DNA of 20,722 nt, taken from the IMG/VR virus record IMGVR_UViG_3300025141_000970, positions 1-20,722 of that record, one strand, 5' to 3'. Below the pieces are notes generated by a model that made no database searches, was not told where the DNA came from, and worked only from the letters and a program-made list of their open reading frames with translations. Each line of letters starts with the position of its first letter. The first letter of the stretch is position 1. This document shows, in pieces, positions 7,344-15,409 of the stretch. Origin of the DNA: a virus. The position numbers were made by a program, and so were the translations under genes.

Positions 7344-8999
7344 AAACTTAGCCCTGTTCGCTCGCCAATATGATGCCGAACCTTTCTCATCGGCTGTGGA
7401 TAGCCCTTCGTAACCAATGCCCTTGGTCTTAATCGCCGATTCAAGGAGGAGCTGCTGCCTTGCTGGGCCGTCCATAGTGTCCCACCGTGCGCTTTCGATC
7501 TCGTTAATCATTGACTCAAGGCCATCGAGCATGGCGTTGGCGGCTGCTTGGCTTTTCCATACGCCGGGGATGAACTTCAGCATGATCTCATAATCCTTGT
7601 CAGAGATTCGCCCTTTGTCGGTATACATGAGGAGTTGCCTCGCTATTAGGCCGCGCTTCTGCTCCATCTTTCCGCCGTGAGAGTCAAAAAATGCCTGCGT
7701 GATCTGCCACGATCCAGGGATATCCTCCGGTCCTCTCTGCTTAATCATTTCCCGGTAAGAGCCAATCTGATTTTTAATCGACTTTAACTGCCCCATGTCT
7801 GCACGGGTCTTATCCCCAACAGCGTCTTTCCCTGATTTCCCCGCCTTCTGCGCGAGGCTGGCTTTCCACTTATTCTCCCCGTCCTCCAGCTTCAGTAACG
7901 ATATCTTATCTGAGAACACTTTTTCATCGATCCCAAACTCTTTGCCCATTGATGTGACTTTTGCGTTAAACGTGCGGAATGCCGCCGCTCTTGCTAGGCT
8001 ATCTGCCTGTCTTTCGTCACCGAGCATACGCATGGCCATCCCGTATACGTTCCTGCTCTCATCAACCATTCCTTTAAGCTTCTGGTACTCCATCTTCTGG
8101 GCTTCGATATCTTTATCGATTGCAGAGTTTACGATTGATAGCGCCGTGTTTGGTAGCTTCCCCCCGGATAGCCCTTGAGCATAAGCCCCCATCGCAATCC
8201 CTATTACGGCGGCAACCTTTGACATAACGCTAGGATACGCCCTCATGGGGTTAATTTCCCAACTTGCGAGCTTCGAGGTAGCCGTGCTTAATGCGGTTTC
8301 CGCTTCTTTAACCTTCGAGCGAGAGTACTCAACCTGGGATTCTTGCCTTATTCGGCGCTCTTCTGCCGCATAGTCTTCTTCTGTCTGTCCGTATGCTTTC
8401 TTTTGGTCTGTCCGAAAATCGGACAGTTCTTTTTCGAGTCTCCTGAGCTTTCCTTTGATACTTTCCCCGCCTGGCTCCATCGGGGGAGCACCTGTACCTG
8501 CACCTGCACCGGCACCTACAGCGGCTTCCGGTCGTGGGGGAGGCGTTATGTCAAGCTGCTCCTCCTGCGTTCTCATTTGTTCTGGCGTTGGTTGTGTTGA
8601 CACTGTTGATGGGTCAACTCCGGCCGGGTCTTCCGTGCCCCAGTAGCCTACGTCTGGATGACTGCTTACCAGAGCGGGATCAATGGACTCCACATTCATG
8701 GGTTCGGTGGAATGCCCCCCTGTTCTGAACTTGCCCTTGTATACCTCGTCCATAATCTGGGCGCGTTCGGTATCATTCTTGGCCTTCTTTAGCTTCATCT
8801 CCGCGAGCTTCCTGTCATGCTCCGGTAGGTCACGAAAGGCATTAAAGAAATCGCCTACATTGGACGCAACAGCTTCCCCGAAATATTTCAATTGGGCCAT
8901 TGGGCCATACTTCTGGATGTCTTCGACCGAGCGTGTTGGTCGGTCGGCGGCTGTTTGGGTAGGGGCGAAACGGCTTGCCCCTCCGTGTGGTGAAACCAT
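7320..8999 (-). CDS. Coiled-coil internal virion protein (zero-frame product)
   Basis: A 559-aa phage protein, probably inside the virion. An N-terminal hydrophilic part (residues 1-155) is followed by a Gly-Ala/Thr dipeptide tract (about 160-170) encoded by a hexanucleotide repeat. Next come a long charged coiled coil (about 174-245), a short hydrophobic Gly/Ala segment near 258-280 (KVAAVIGIAMGAYAQGLSGG) and a helical region (NSAIDKDIEAQKMEYQKL, then RMLGDERQADSLARAAA). The last two parts resemble a family of podoviral ejection proteins; this is recognition by eye. The ATG overlaps the previous stop as TAATG, so it is translationally coupled. The gene ends in A AAA AAG TAA, and a -1 shift would fuse it to the M15B peptidase. 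The zero-frame protein would then be the abundant form and the fusion a minor one. Confidence 0.72.
   Translation of the reverse strand: MVSPHGGASRFAPTQTAADRPTRSVEDIQKYGPMAQLKYFGEAVASNVGDFFNAFRDLPEHDRKLAEMKLKKAKNDTERAQIMDEVYKGKFRTGGHSTEPMNVESIDPALVSSHPDVGYWGTEDPAGVDPSTVSTQPTPEQMRTQEEQLDITPPPRPEAAVGAGAGAGTGAPPMEPGGESIKGKLRRLEKELSDFRTDQKKAYGQTEEDYAAEERRIRQESQVEYSRSKVKEAETALSTATSKLASWEINPMRAYPSVMSKVAAVIGIAMGAYAQGLSGGKLPNTALSIVNSAIDKDIEAQKMEYQKLKGMVDESRNVYGMAMRMLGDERQADSLARAAAFRTFNAKVTSMGKEFGIDEKVFSDKISLLKLEDGENKWKASLAQKAGKSGKDAVGDKTRADMGQLKSIKNQIGSYREMIKQRGPEDIPGSWQITQAFFDSHGGKMEQKRGLIARQLLMYTDKGRISDKDYEIMLKFIPGVWKSQAAANAMLDGLESMINEIESARWDTMDGPARQQLLLESAIKTKGIGYEGLSTADEKGSASYWRANRAKFGVEEGKK
8489..8518 (+). 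repeat. Hexanucleotide tandem repeat, five units
   Basis: Five successive hexamers near CACCTG (CACCTG, TACCTG, CACCTG, CACCGG, CACCTA) lie inside the 559-aa gene. On the coding (minus) strand they give a Gly-Ala/Thr dipeptide tract. This is a flexible-linker microsatellite and a likely site of length variation among relatives. Confidence 0.75.
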
Positions 9000-10135
9000 T
9001 ATTTCTTTCCTTTCTCCCCCTTGGACAGCATATCCATGAAGGACTTAGCGTCTTCCTGGGTGAATCCGCTCTCTTGTGGTTGCGGCGAGGCTCCGGGCCT
9101 TGCCCCCTTAGTGTACACTCCACCGGGAGAAGGTGGTAAATCCCGAAAAGGCAAACGCCCTGGAATTTTGCGCCATGAAGCACCGGGGGTTCCTGGGATA
9201 TCCGTCTTGGCGACGGGGACATAGGGCGTTCCTGGTAGTGGTATGCTCTGAGGGTAGCGCCTAGCATACGCCGCCCCCGGCGATGCTTGCTCCAACGCCT
9301 CAAGGCGTTTTGCTAGGAATTTCTTGTCTTCGTTTTCTTTCTTTAGCAGCGCAAGGGTAGTTAAAGCCGCCTTGTTCGGGTCGGATACAAGAAGCCCTGT
9401 TTTTGGATCGCGGCTAATGAAGCTCCTGCCAACTTCTGTCTCGGCTACGGCATCGTCAAGCAGCGGTCCCATGTTGCCTTTGCCACCACCGAAGCCTTCT
9501 TTGTAATCGAAGGCCCCTGTCCTAAGCATGTTCATGAACTCCTCGGTAGCTTCCGGGGATATCGGTCGAGTATTCTCCTTGGCTCGCTTATCGGAGAACA
9601 TTCCAACAACTGAGGCTATGGTCCCTACTGCACCAGCGGTTCTTTGTTGCTCTTCCTGTACCGCCCCACGTTTTTTCTGCGCCATCATTTGGTCAATCTG
9701 TTGACGAAACTGATTATCATCCATCGCCAGCATACCCGCAGCCCCCGCTTCCTCTCGGGTATAGCCCTGCTTCTCTGCTTCGGCCGCTATCGCCGCAGGA
9801 GCCATTGACTGGACGTAAGACTCTCCACCGGCCTCGCTCCCCATTCGCATACCCGCACCACCGCCACTGCCGCCACTGCCGCGAGCTAATGCTACCTGTC
9901 CTGCCGCCTGTTCGCGCTGGATCTCCTTGGCTGCTCTGGTTGCCGGTCCTCCGACCCTAGCCATGCGCCCCGCCCCCCCGATATCTTCGACTAAGTTTTG
10001 TCGATAGGGGTTACGGTTCAAGTATTCGCCGGGGGGACGTAGGTTTACATCGATAGCCCTATCCTGAGCCGCTCGTTCCTCGGTCCCTTTTATTGCCGTT
10101 TGCTCCGCAGGTTCCCACGGCATACTCCAATCCAT
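8999..10135 (-). CDS. Virion protein with S74-like chaperone/autoprotease box
   Basis: A 378-aa protein. Residues 1-90 are helical and charged, a Gly/Ser linker follows (about 86-100), then an Ala-rich helical region to 170 and a short hydrophobic stretch (TAGAVGTIASVVGMF) leading into SDKRAKENTRPI at 181-192. That is the signature of Peptidase_S74 intramolecular chaperones, whose Ser and Lys five residues later (here S181, K186) act in self-cleavage. The following residues fit the family: AFDYKEG, a stretch GLLVSDPNKAALTTLALLKKENE and a terminal helix to about 283. A Pro/Gly-rich tail of about 95 residues follows. S74 domains usually end tail fibres; here it lies inside an internal-protein gene. 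AGGAG precedes the ATG. Whether it cleaves is unknown. Confidence 0.7.
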   Translation of the reverse strand: MDWSMPWEPAEQTAIKGTEERAAQDRAIDVNLRPPGEYLNRNPYRQNLVEDIGGAGRMARVGGPATRAAKEIQREQAAGQVALARGSGGSGGGAGMRMGSEAGGESYVQSMAPAAIAAEAEKQGYTREEAGAAGMLAMDDNQFRQQIDQMMAQKKRGAVQEEQQRTAGAVGTIASVVGMFSDKRAKENTRPISPEATEEFMNMLRTGAFDYKEGFGGGKGNMGPLLDDAVAETEVGRSFISRDPKTGLLVSDPNKAALTTLALLKKENEDKKFLAKRLEALEQASPGAAYARRYPQSIPLPGTPYVPVAKTDIPGTPGASWRKIPGRLPFRDLPPSPGGVYTKGARPGASPQPQESGFTQEDAKSFMDMLSKGEKGKK

Positions 10136-10151
10136 AATTAACTCCTAGTTC

Positions 10152-10856
10152 CTAACCGTAAGCCATGCCCGGTCCGGGTGATGGTGCGGTGCTCCCCGCG
10201 TCCATGCCGGTGGGCTCGTGCCGAAATACATTTGCTCCTGAATTCGATTGAGGGGGTTGCTTCTCATCCCCACCCATAGATGCGGCAAAACCCGCCGCCG
10301 CGCTTATCGCCATGTTCCTGGCTTGCTGTTCGTTTAGCTGCACACCCTTAAGCGCTAGGTAATTCCGCAGCCGCTCACCCAACGCAAACAACGTTTGGCC
10401 TTGCTGTAGCTGTGACGCCGCCTGTGCCATTTTGGTACCAAGGCTAAAGCGTTCCACCGATTCTCCCGCCATGCTTGTTCCATATTGACCCAGGATTTTA
10501 CCACCCATTCCTGCGCCGTGTCGCGTAGCGGCATACCTTGTTTCGGGGGATGCACCGGCCATAGCCGCAGCCTGGGTTCTCAGACCTTCTTGTCCAACCT
10601 GCCGCGCCCTCATTTCACTTATAAGGGGCCTCCCCCGCAAACTTCTGGCAGCTTCGACGGATCTACCTAACCTCGCCTGGGTCTCTGGGTCCAGGTTTTC
10701 AGAAACGTCGTGCATGGCGATCTCTTTATCGGCGATTAAACCTGCGGGGTCGAGAAATCTCCCTAGTACGGGGGTCTCCGAGAGGTATTCAAGAGGCCCC
10801 CAAAAACCGCCCTCATCGGCAACGTCTTGTTTAAATCGTTGTTTCTCGCTTGCCAT
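10152..10856 (-). CDS. Ala/Arg-rich virion-region protein, function unknown
   Basis: A 234-aa protein I do not recognise. The N-terminus is charged (ASEKQRFKQDVADEGGFWG). The middle is Ala/Arg/Gly-rich and helical (near residues 60-150), and a helix rich in Q and A leads to NEQQARNMAISAAAGFAASMGG (the last part about 177-196). The final 40 residues are a disordered Pro/Ser/Gly tail. Its place between the nozzle and further internal proteins suggests a small internal or ejection protein, like the 14-16 kDa partners of larger ejection proteins in other podoviruses. The start has AGGA and lies 8 bases after the nozzle stop. The tail coding region contains the 37-nt patch shared with the portal gene, read here in a different frame. 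Confidence 0.65.
   Translation of the reverse strand: MASEKQRFKQDVADEGGFWGPLEYLSETPVLGRFLDPAGLIADKEIAMHDVSENLDPETQARLGRSVEAARSLRGRPLISEMRARQVGQEGLRTQAAAMAGASPETRYAATRHGAGMGGKILGQYGTSMAGESVERFSLGTKMAQAASQLQQGQTLFALGERLRNYLALKGVQLNEQQARNMAISAAAGFAASMGGDEKQPPQSNSGANVFRHEPTGMDAGSTAPSPGPGMAYG
10217..10253 (+). repeat. Direct repeat copy A (in the 234-aa gene)
   Basis: This 37-nt segment matches 19965-20001 in the same orientation at 35 of 37 positions (differences at 10220 and 10238). It contains an EcoRI-type GAATTC. Here it encodes part of a low-complexity tail (PPQSNSGANVFRHEP) in a frame different from the portal's. It looks like a transplanted piece of the portal gene. Confidence 0.9.
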
Positions 10857-10864
10857 ACGTAATC

Positions 10865-13800
10865 CTAACTAATTATGTCCGATTTTGGGAATTTAAAACT
10901 ATTCTCAGGCTTCTTGACCCCGACTAACATAGACACGCCTTGAACCCGGAAGTCGCCGCCCGTCGATTCGGTCGTTTCAGTAATCCCGAACTTAAGCGCC
11001 CTTACTTTCTGCTTTGGTAACTTCGCTACTAATTGAAATTTTGATGTACCAGGAGCCGCGTCCATCTCAACCAGTGTAGGGGATTCGTTGTAGTCGGTAT
11101 AAAGAAGTAATTGCGGATTTGACGCCGCGTTGTAGTCGCCAAGGAACAAAAGCCTATAGACACGCCCTAGCTGTTGCAGCTCGCCCACATTAATCCACCC
11201 TGTAATGAATCCATAAGCATACCCCTTATCGGCTGATACAAGCTTGTCGTAGGTCTGTGATGAATGTTGCTTACAGAGAATCCCATTGACGCCGAGCCTA
11301 TAGTGCTCACCCTCCACCATTAAGGAGGCGGCGTTTAGCTTTAGATCTGCATGTAAGTCCCAGGCCGAAAACTGGTCGAAAAGATAGTTATAAACAAGAA
11401 TCCCTCCAGTATTATAGGCCGTGAAGCGAACCTCGTGGGAGTCCTCAAAGACATGCCCGTCAATCAGGTAGTTGGCTGTGGAGACATAACCGTCAGCAAC
11501 CTTAGCCCCTTTAAACGAAACTTTCATGCTCCGGTCACAAAGCATTAGCCCTTGGCGAGTCTGAAAGAATACCCCAACAGGAGTCTCTACGCGGCAACAT
11601 CCATCTAGGGCACCTTGCCCCGGAGCGAATCTCCGCAGCGGCGAAAAACCAGGGCCAGCCCCGGTAGAGCTAGGACCATCCCCCGACATATAGTAGCCAT
11701 TCCGAGCACCGAGAATAAGCATGTGTTCCAAATTGGGACAGATAGCGCGAATCTTTTCGGCGCGGTTATCCACCGAGCGAATAAATGAGTCGCTAAACCC
11801 TGTCTCCTGGCCCTCTACAAACCTTTTTGAAAACCAGACAGTGTTTTCGGTGGTAGCCAGGAATACGCGGTCCTTCCAAACAGTAATGTCATATTGAGAC
11901 GGGGGGGCTATGTTGCCTGCAACACCGCCCGTAGTATACAGAACAGGGTTATCGATAAGGTCAGCGTCGGGGAGCCTGTCCTCTATTGATTGGATTCGGC
12001 TACTCCTATCCATTAATGCTTCAGCGCAGCGATGGAAGATGCTGCCGCCCGTGGCCGTGTCTGTTGTCCTGTAGAGAACAATCTTGACCTCCGACCTTGC
12101 TCCAGCACTCACAAAACTAAAGCCACCGGGGTTCACTAGCGTAGTCGCATCCCTTTTATAAGTCATAAGAAGAGTGTAGACGTTTACAGTGACCACGTTA
12201 TTATTTAGGTCGCCCGTAGTTATGGGGAGCGACGGGTTGGACTGCTGAACCTTGCCGTTATGGTCCACCCATTCGTAAATGGCTACATAGCTGTATGTGT
12301 CATCGAGCGTATCCGCGACAGTGGCTAAGGACATAGAGTGAATTTCGGGGTAGTAGAAAAAATTATCTTCTTTAAAATAATCCCCCGAATAATCCCAAAG
12401 GATACCACCAGCCACCTTTAAAGCGCCGTTCGCCTGAACGCTCGGCAAATACCGTGTCGGGGCAAAGTCGAGAATCCCCACGGCGGCATCCATCGCCGTT
12501 AAATCCAACCCGTCAGAATTCAGATTAACACCACTGTAACGGGATGTTCCGAACCGGTATTTAGTTGCAACGTATTTTTCCGGGCTTGTATCGTTTGCGT
12601 TATCCGAAAAAGCCTCCGAGACTGTTAGGCTCGTATCGCTCGCTATGGCGGATACGCTTCTCGATTCCCCCGTAACCGTAATTATATCACCAACGGCTAA
12701 TTGAGAAGTGAAGCGGGTGTTTACCCCCGTAACCGTAGTGCTCGCGATTGGGTCTATAGAGCCGCTTAATACATCGGTCGAGCTTTCAGCGTGAACACGC
12801 GAAACACCGTGCATTAAGTGGCACCGGTTAAACACCATGTACTGCATGAACCTAAAGTCAATTTCTTGTGTCCAAGGCCCGGCGCTTATCGCTGTTTTTG
12901 CTATAACCTCCCCTTGGTGATTCATAATCAAGCCCACAGAGGTATTGAATACTGAGTGAGCAAGCATAGCATCGCCAGAGACATTGTTTGGTCGGGTCGC
13001 ATGACCGACACCCAAATAAAGATCTCTATTATGGGCAAAGCAATCAGACGTAATGGTCATCCCGTAAAGGTCGAGGTCTACATCAGCCCCACCGCCAGAC
13101 AGGGTATAGTCGTAAGCGTTAACAAGGAATTCCGGGCTCCTTGCCAGTAGGTTTGTTTTGTTGGCGACAACGGTAAAGAAGAAACGAACCTTTCCGGAGA
13201 CATTTTTCCCCGCAGTCCCATTTACGAGTATGAATCCGGGCAACGACGTACTCTGATAAGCCATTGTGACCGTGTTTAGGGTTGCGTTTTGCTCGGACCC
13301 TTGGAGGACTAGCGCCGCGTTGTAGACCCGGTATTTTACCCCGTCCGGTTCATCCCCCGAACCACCTGGACCCCCTATGGCGTTTGCTGATGCAGTATAG
13401 GCAACAGCAATGTAGTCCCCCGTAGTTCTGTCACTAGGAGTCACTACCTTGAGCATTATGCCGCCAACTAGTTCCATGTTCCCTTTGTTCGCCGCACCAA
13501 CATACTCGGAGGTTGCCGAAGACGATGGTGCCCCTGCTGTGTTTGCGAGAGGAAAATGTACCCTGGACTCGAAAGCTGCCGTTGTTGGGGATGGGGAACT
13601 TGCCTCGGAGAGCGTTCCCCCACTGTTCTCATAATAGGACAGGCGAAGGTACCTATCGGAAGGGGATGGGGACGTAATGCTGTAATTAACCCGAGCCAGG
13701 ACACATATTCCATTAGAGATGGAGGCATTGTTTACCGCTTCAACAGCCCAAACAGGGTTTGTTATATTGACTAGGAACAATTCTCCAGCCCCGCTGGTGA

Positions 13801-15064
13801 GTAGCGCGGGGATTAGTGCGTTGGATATCGCGCCGCTGCCTGCCCCTGTGTCTACCTTTGCGTATTTAACCCGGCCGTTCCCCACGTAGGCGAAAAGAAA
13901 GACGTACTGTCCCGAGACAGCCACCTGGACGCGAGGCACATTATAAAAGGCGTTTGCCGTCGTAAGGGTGCTAAAGAGGGTTCGCCCAACGATCTCGGTT
14001 CTTGTCTCTTTATCGATTACCTTGGCATAGCTTCGCCAGACGATCCCCGAGTCACCTACGTTTCCTATCGTTCCCCCCGTGGGTGTGCTTGCGGGATTTA
14101 ATGGGACTGGTACGGTTAAGTCGATAGTCATTGAGGTAGCGGATGGGAGTGCAGTTACAAGATAAGTTCCATCGGGCCAGGATCCGCTAGTGAAGTTGAT
14201 TACTACCTGTTGACCAATGGCGAATTGATGCCCAGTAACAAGGCCATTGAGTGTCAGTTCGGTCCCATTTATAACCAAGAAGCGGAACACATCATCTTTC
14301 GTGTGTCCGGTGGTCCCGACGAACTCTATGCCTACCCCATGATTCAGAGTCGTATCAGGCCCGGCGGCTATCCCGGTACCTCCGCTAACATAGCTCCCGT
14401 CGTTATTTTCGTCGTACTCCCAATTCCATGTGTCGGGAGTCCCTTCGCTGGCAATTGTTACCTTGTATACTCTGTCGTTGTCGGTCCCTGTGAACCATGT
14501 AAGAGGGTTTACGGTGGGTGCTTGCCCGCAGGATCCCCCTCCGCTGATGCAACTCATTGTTGCGCTAGGAACGGCATTCACTACTGCGCTAACGCTGCTA
14601 AACGTAGCAGACATTGTTACGTTTTCGGTGGGGTCAATCTCCGACCAGGCATGGACCTCAAACCCGTTAGCCTGTCCGATCTGCGCCGATGTTTGTACAA
14701 TATTTGTACCCGCTTCAACCAGCTCGGTTTCGAGAGTGGACCCGACAACGGTGCCTTTATTTACCCAATGGTCCGAGGTCGAAGTCTTGCTGTATGCAGA
14801 ACGCCCATCGAAGGCGAGAATCTCGTCGTTATAGGCGGCTAAAGCCTTCCCCGTATCTATCGTCCTCGCAGAATCGCCAGTGTCTATCGCAGGGATATCG
14901 TTTGAAATGCTGTGGAAGCCCTTTCTTTTGCGGAGCTCACCGGCTTTATAGAAATGGCCATTTGTAATGAGCGTCATCTCACCGGCCGGGAGTACGCGGT
15001 CGTGAATCTTGTCGTTTATCCCTTTCGCTAGTGGAATTCCGATTAGTTTTTTCTCTAAAGCCAT
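10865..15064 (-). CDS. Very large nozzle-like tail protein
   Basis: A 1399-aa, beta-rich protein with no signal peptide. The N-terminus (EKKLIGIPLAKGINDKI...TLITNGHFYKAGELRKRKGF) is typical of podoviral tail-nozzle or tail-tubular-B-like proteins: a short strand, a GIN motif, then a statement of rows beginning with a basic patch. The C-terminal third has the expected propeller-like motif series: WKDRVFLATTENTVWFSK (about residue 1060), a HMLILGARNGYYMSGDG strand, GCCRVETPVGVFFQTRQG, and DQFSAWDLHADL. The middle holds a long insertion of Ig/beta-type repeats rich in T, S, G and V (including two near copies of TVTG strands around 760-800). At 1399 aa it is far longer than P22 gp10 or T7 gp12, so it probably carries extra surface domains. 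The ATG overlaps the previous stop (TAATG) and has only a weak SD, so it is likely translationally coupled. The nozzle role is inferred from N-terminus and gene order. Confidence 0.7.
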   Translation of the reverse strand: MALEKKLIGIPLAKGINDKIHDRVLPAGEMTLITNGHFYKAGELRKRKGFHSISNDIPAIDTGDSARTIDTGKALAAYNDEILAFDGRSAYSKTSTSDHWVNKGTVVGSTLETELVEAGTNIVQTSAQIGQANGFEVHAWSEIDPTENVTMSATFSSVSAVVNAVPSATMSCISGGGSCGQAPTVNPLTWFTGTDNDRVYKVTIASEGTPDTWNWEYDENNDGSYVSGGTGIAAGPDTTLNHGVGIEFVGTTGHTKDDVFRFLVINGTELTLNGLVTGHQFAIGQQVVINFTSGSWPDGTYLVTALPSATSMTIDLTVPVPLNPASTPTGGTIGNVGDSGIVWRSYAKVIDKETRTEIVGRTLFSTLTTANAFYNVPRVQVAVSGQYVFLFAYVGNGRVKYAKVDTGAGSGAISNALIPALLTSGAGELFLVNITNPVWAVEAVNNASISNGICVLARVNYSITSPSPSDRYLRLSYYENSGGTLSEASSPSPTTAAFESRVHFPLANTAGAPSSSATSEYVGAANKGNMELVGGIMLKVVTPSDRTTGDYIAVAYTASANAIGGPGGSGDEPDGVKYRVYNAALVLQGSEQNATLNTVTMAYQSTSLPGFILVNGTAGKNVSGKVRFFFTVVANKTNLLARSPEFLVNAYDYTLSGGGADVDLDLYGMTITSDCFAHNRDLYLGVGHATRPNNVSGDAMLAHSVFNTSVGLIMNHQGEVIAKTAISAGPWTQEIDFRFMQYMVFNRCHLMHGVSRVHAESSTDVLSGSIDPIASTTVTGVNTRFTSQLAVGDIITVTGESRSVSAIASDTSLTVSEAFSDNANDTSPEKYVATKYRFGTSRYSGVNLNSDGLDLTAMDAAVGILDFAPTRYLPSVQANGALKVAGGILWDYSGDYFKEDNFFYYPEIHSMSLATVADTLDDTYSYVAIYEWVDHNGKVQQSNPSLPITTGDLNNNVVTVNVYTLLMTYKRDATTLVNPGGFSFVSAGARSEVKIVLYRTTDTATGGSIFHRCAEALMDRSSRIQSIEDRLPDADLIDNPVLYTTGGVAGNIAPPSQYDITVWKDRVFLATTENTVWFSKRFVEGQETGFSDSFIRSVDNRAEKIRAICPNLEHMLILGARNGYYMSGDGPSSTGAGPGFSPLRRFAPGQGALDGCCRVETPVGVFFQTRQGLMLCDRSMKVSFKGAKVADGYVSTANYLIDGHVFEDSHEVRFTAYNTGGILVYNYLFDQFSAWDLHADLKLNAASLMVEGEHYRLGVNGILCKQHSSQTYDKLVSADKGYAYGFITGWINVGELQQLGRVYRLLFLGDYNAASNPQLLLYTDYNESPTLVEMDAAPGTSKFQLVAKLPKQKVRALKFGITETTESTGGDFRVQGVSMLVGVKKPENSFKFPKSDIIS

Positions 15065-15402
15065 TAAAATACCCAGATATCGACAGTGATTGTTGCGGCG
15101 TATGTGCTGCTAAGACGTAGAATTTGTTCCTCTTGCTTATGCTGCGATTGCTTATCGCAGATATCCCCTCCTGCGAGTGTTCTCGTGCGCGTCAAAAACC
15201 AGCCTTTTAGCTTTCGCCCTAGCTTGTGGTCTACATCCGTTAGGCCGTTTGCCAGTTCAACATCCTCAAGCAAGTGCCCATCTAGGAGAGGGCAAGCCTC
15301 TACAGACCGAAGAGTATTCTCCAGGCTGTCCTGAACGCCCTCTATGCTGCCGTCCTTCGTGGTTTTTCTTACATAGGGACTAATGAATGAGTTTTGCGCC
15401 AT
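15064..15402 (-). CDS. Conserved small podoviral structural protein
   Basis: A 112-aa protein starting at ATG 15402, 7 bases after the adaptor stop. A longer in-frame ATG at 15459 adds 19 residues that only overlap the adaptor gene, so I prefer 15402. The sequence has a recognisable pattern: YVRKTTKDGSIEGVQDSLENTL, then a short strand LLDGHLLEDVELANGLTDV, HKLGRKLKGWFLTRTR, and a terminal TYAATITVDIWVF. This pattern is familiar from small proteins found between adaptor and nozzle genes in podoviruses, but I know no assigned function; the beta-rich end suggests a small sandwich or trimeric cap, possibly a connector or tail accessory. It ends inside the TAATG junction with the nozzle gene. Confidence 0.7.
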   Translation of the reverse strand: MAQNSFISPYVRKTTKDGSIEGVQDSLENTLRSVEACPLLDGHLLEDVELANGLTDVDHKLGRKLKGWFLTRTRTLAGGDICDKQSQHKQEEQILRLSSTYAATITVDIWVF

Positions 15403-15409
15403 GACAGAC

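Noticed and set aside
14210-14842. Plus-strand 210-aa ORF
   Set aside because: Opposite-strand shadow of the nozzle gene; Cys/Pro/Arg-rich, no domain pattern and no SD.
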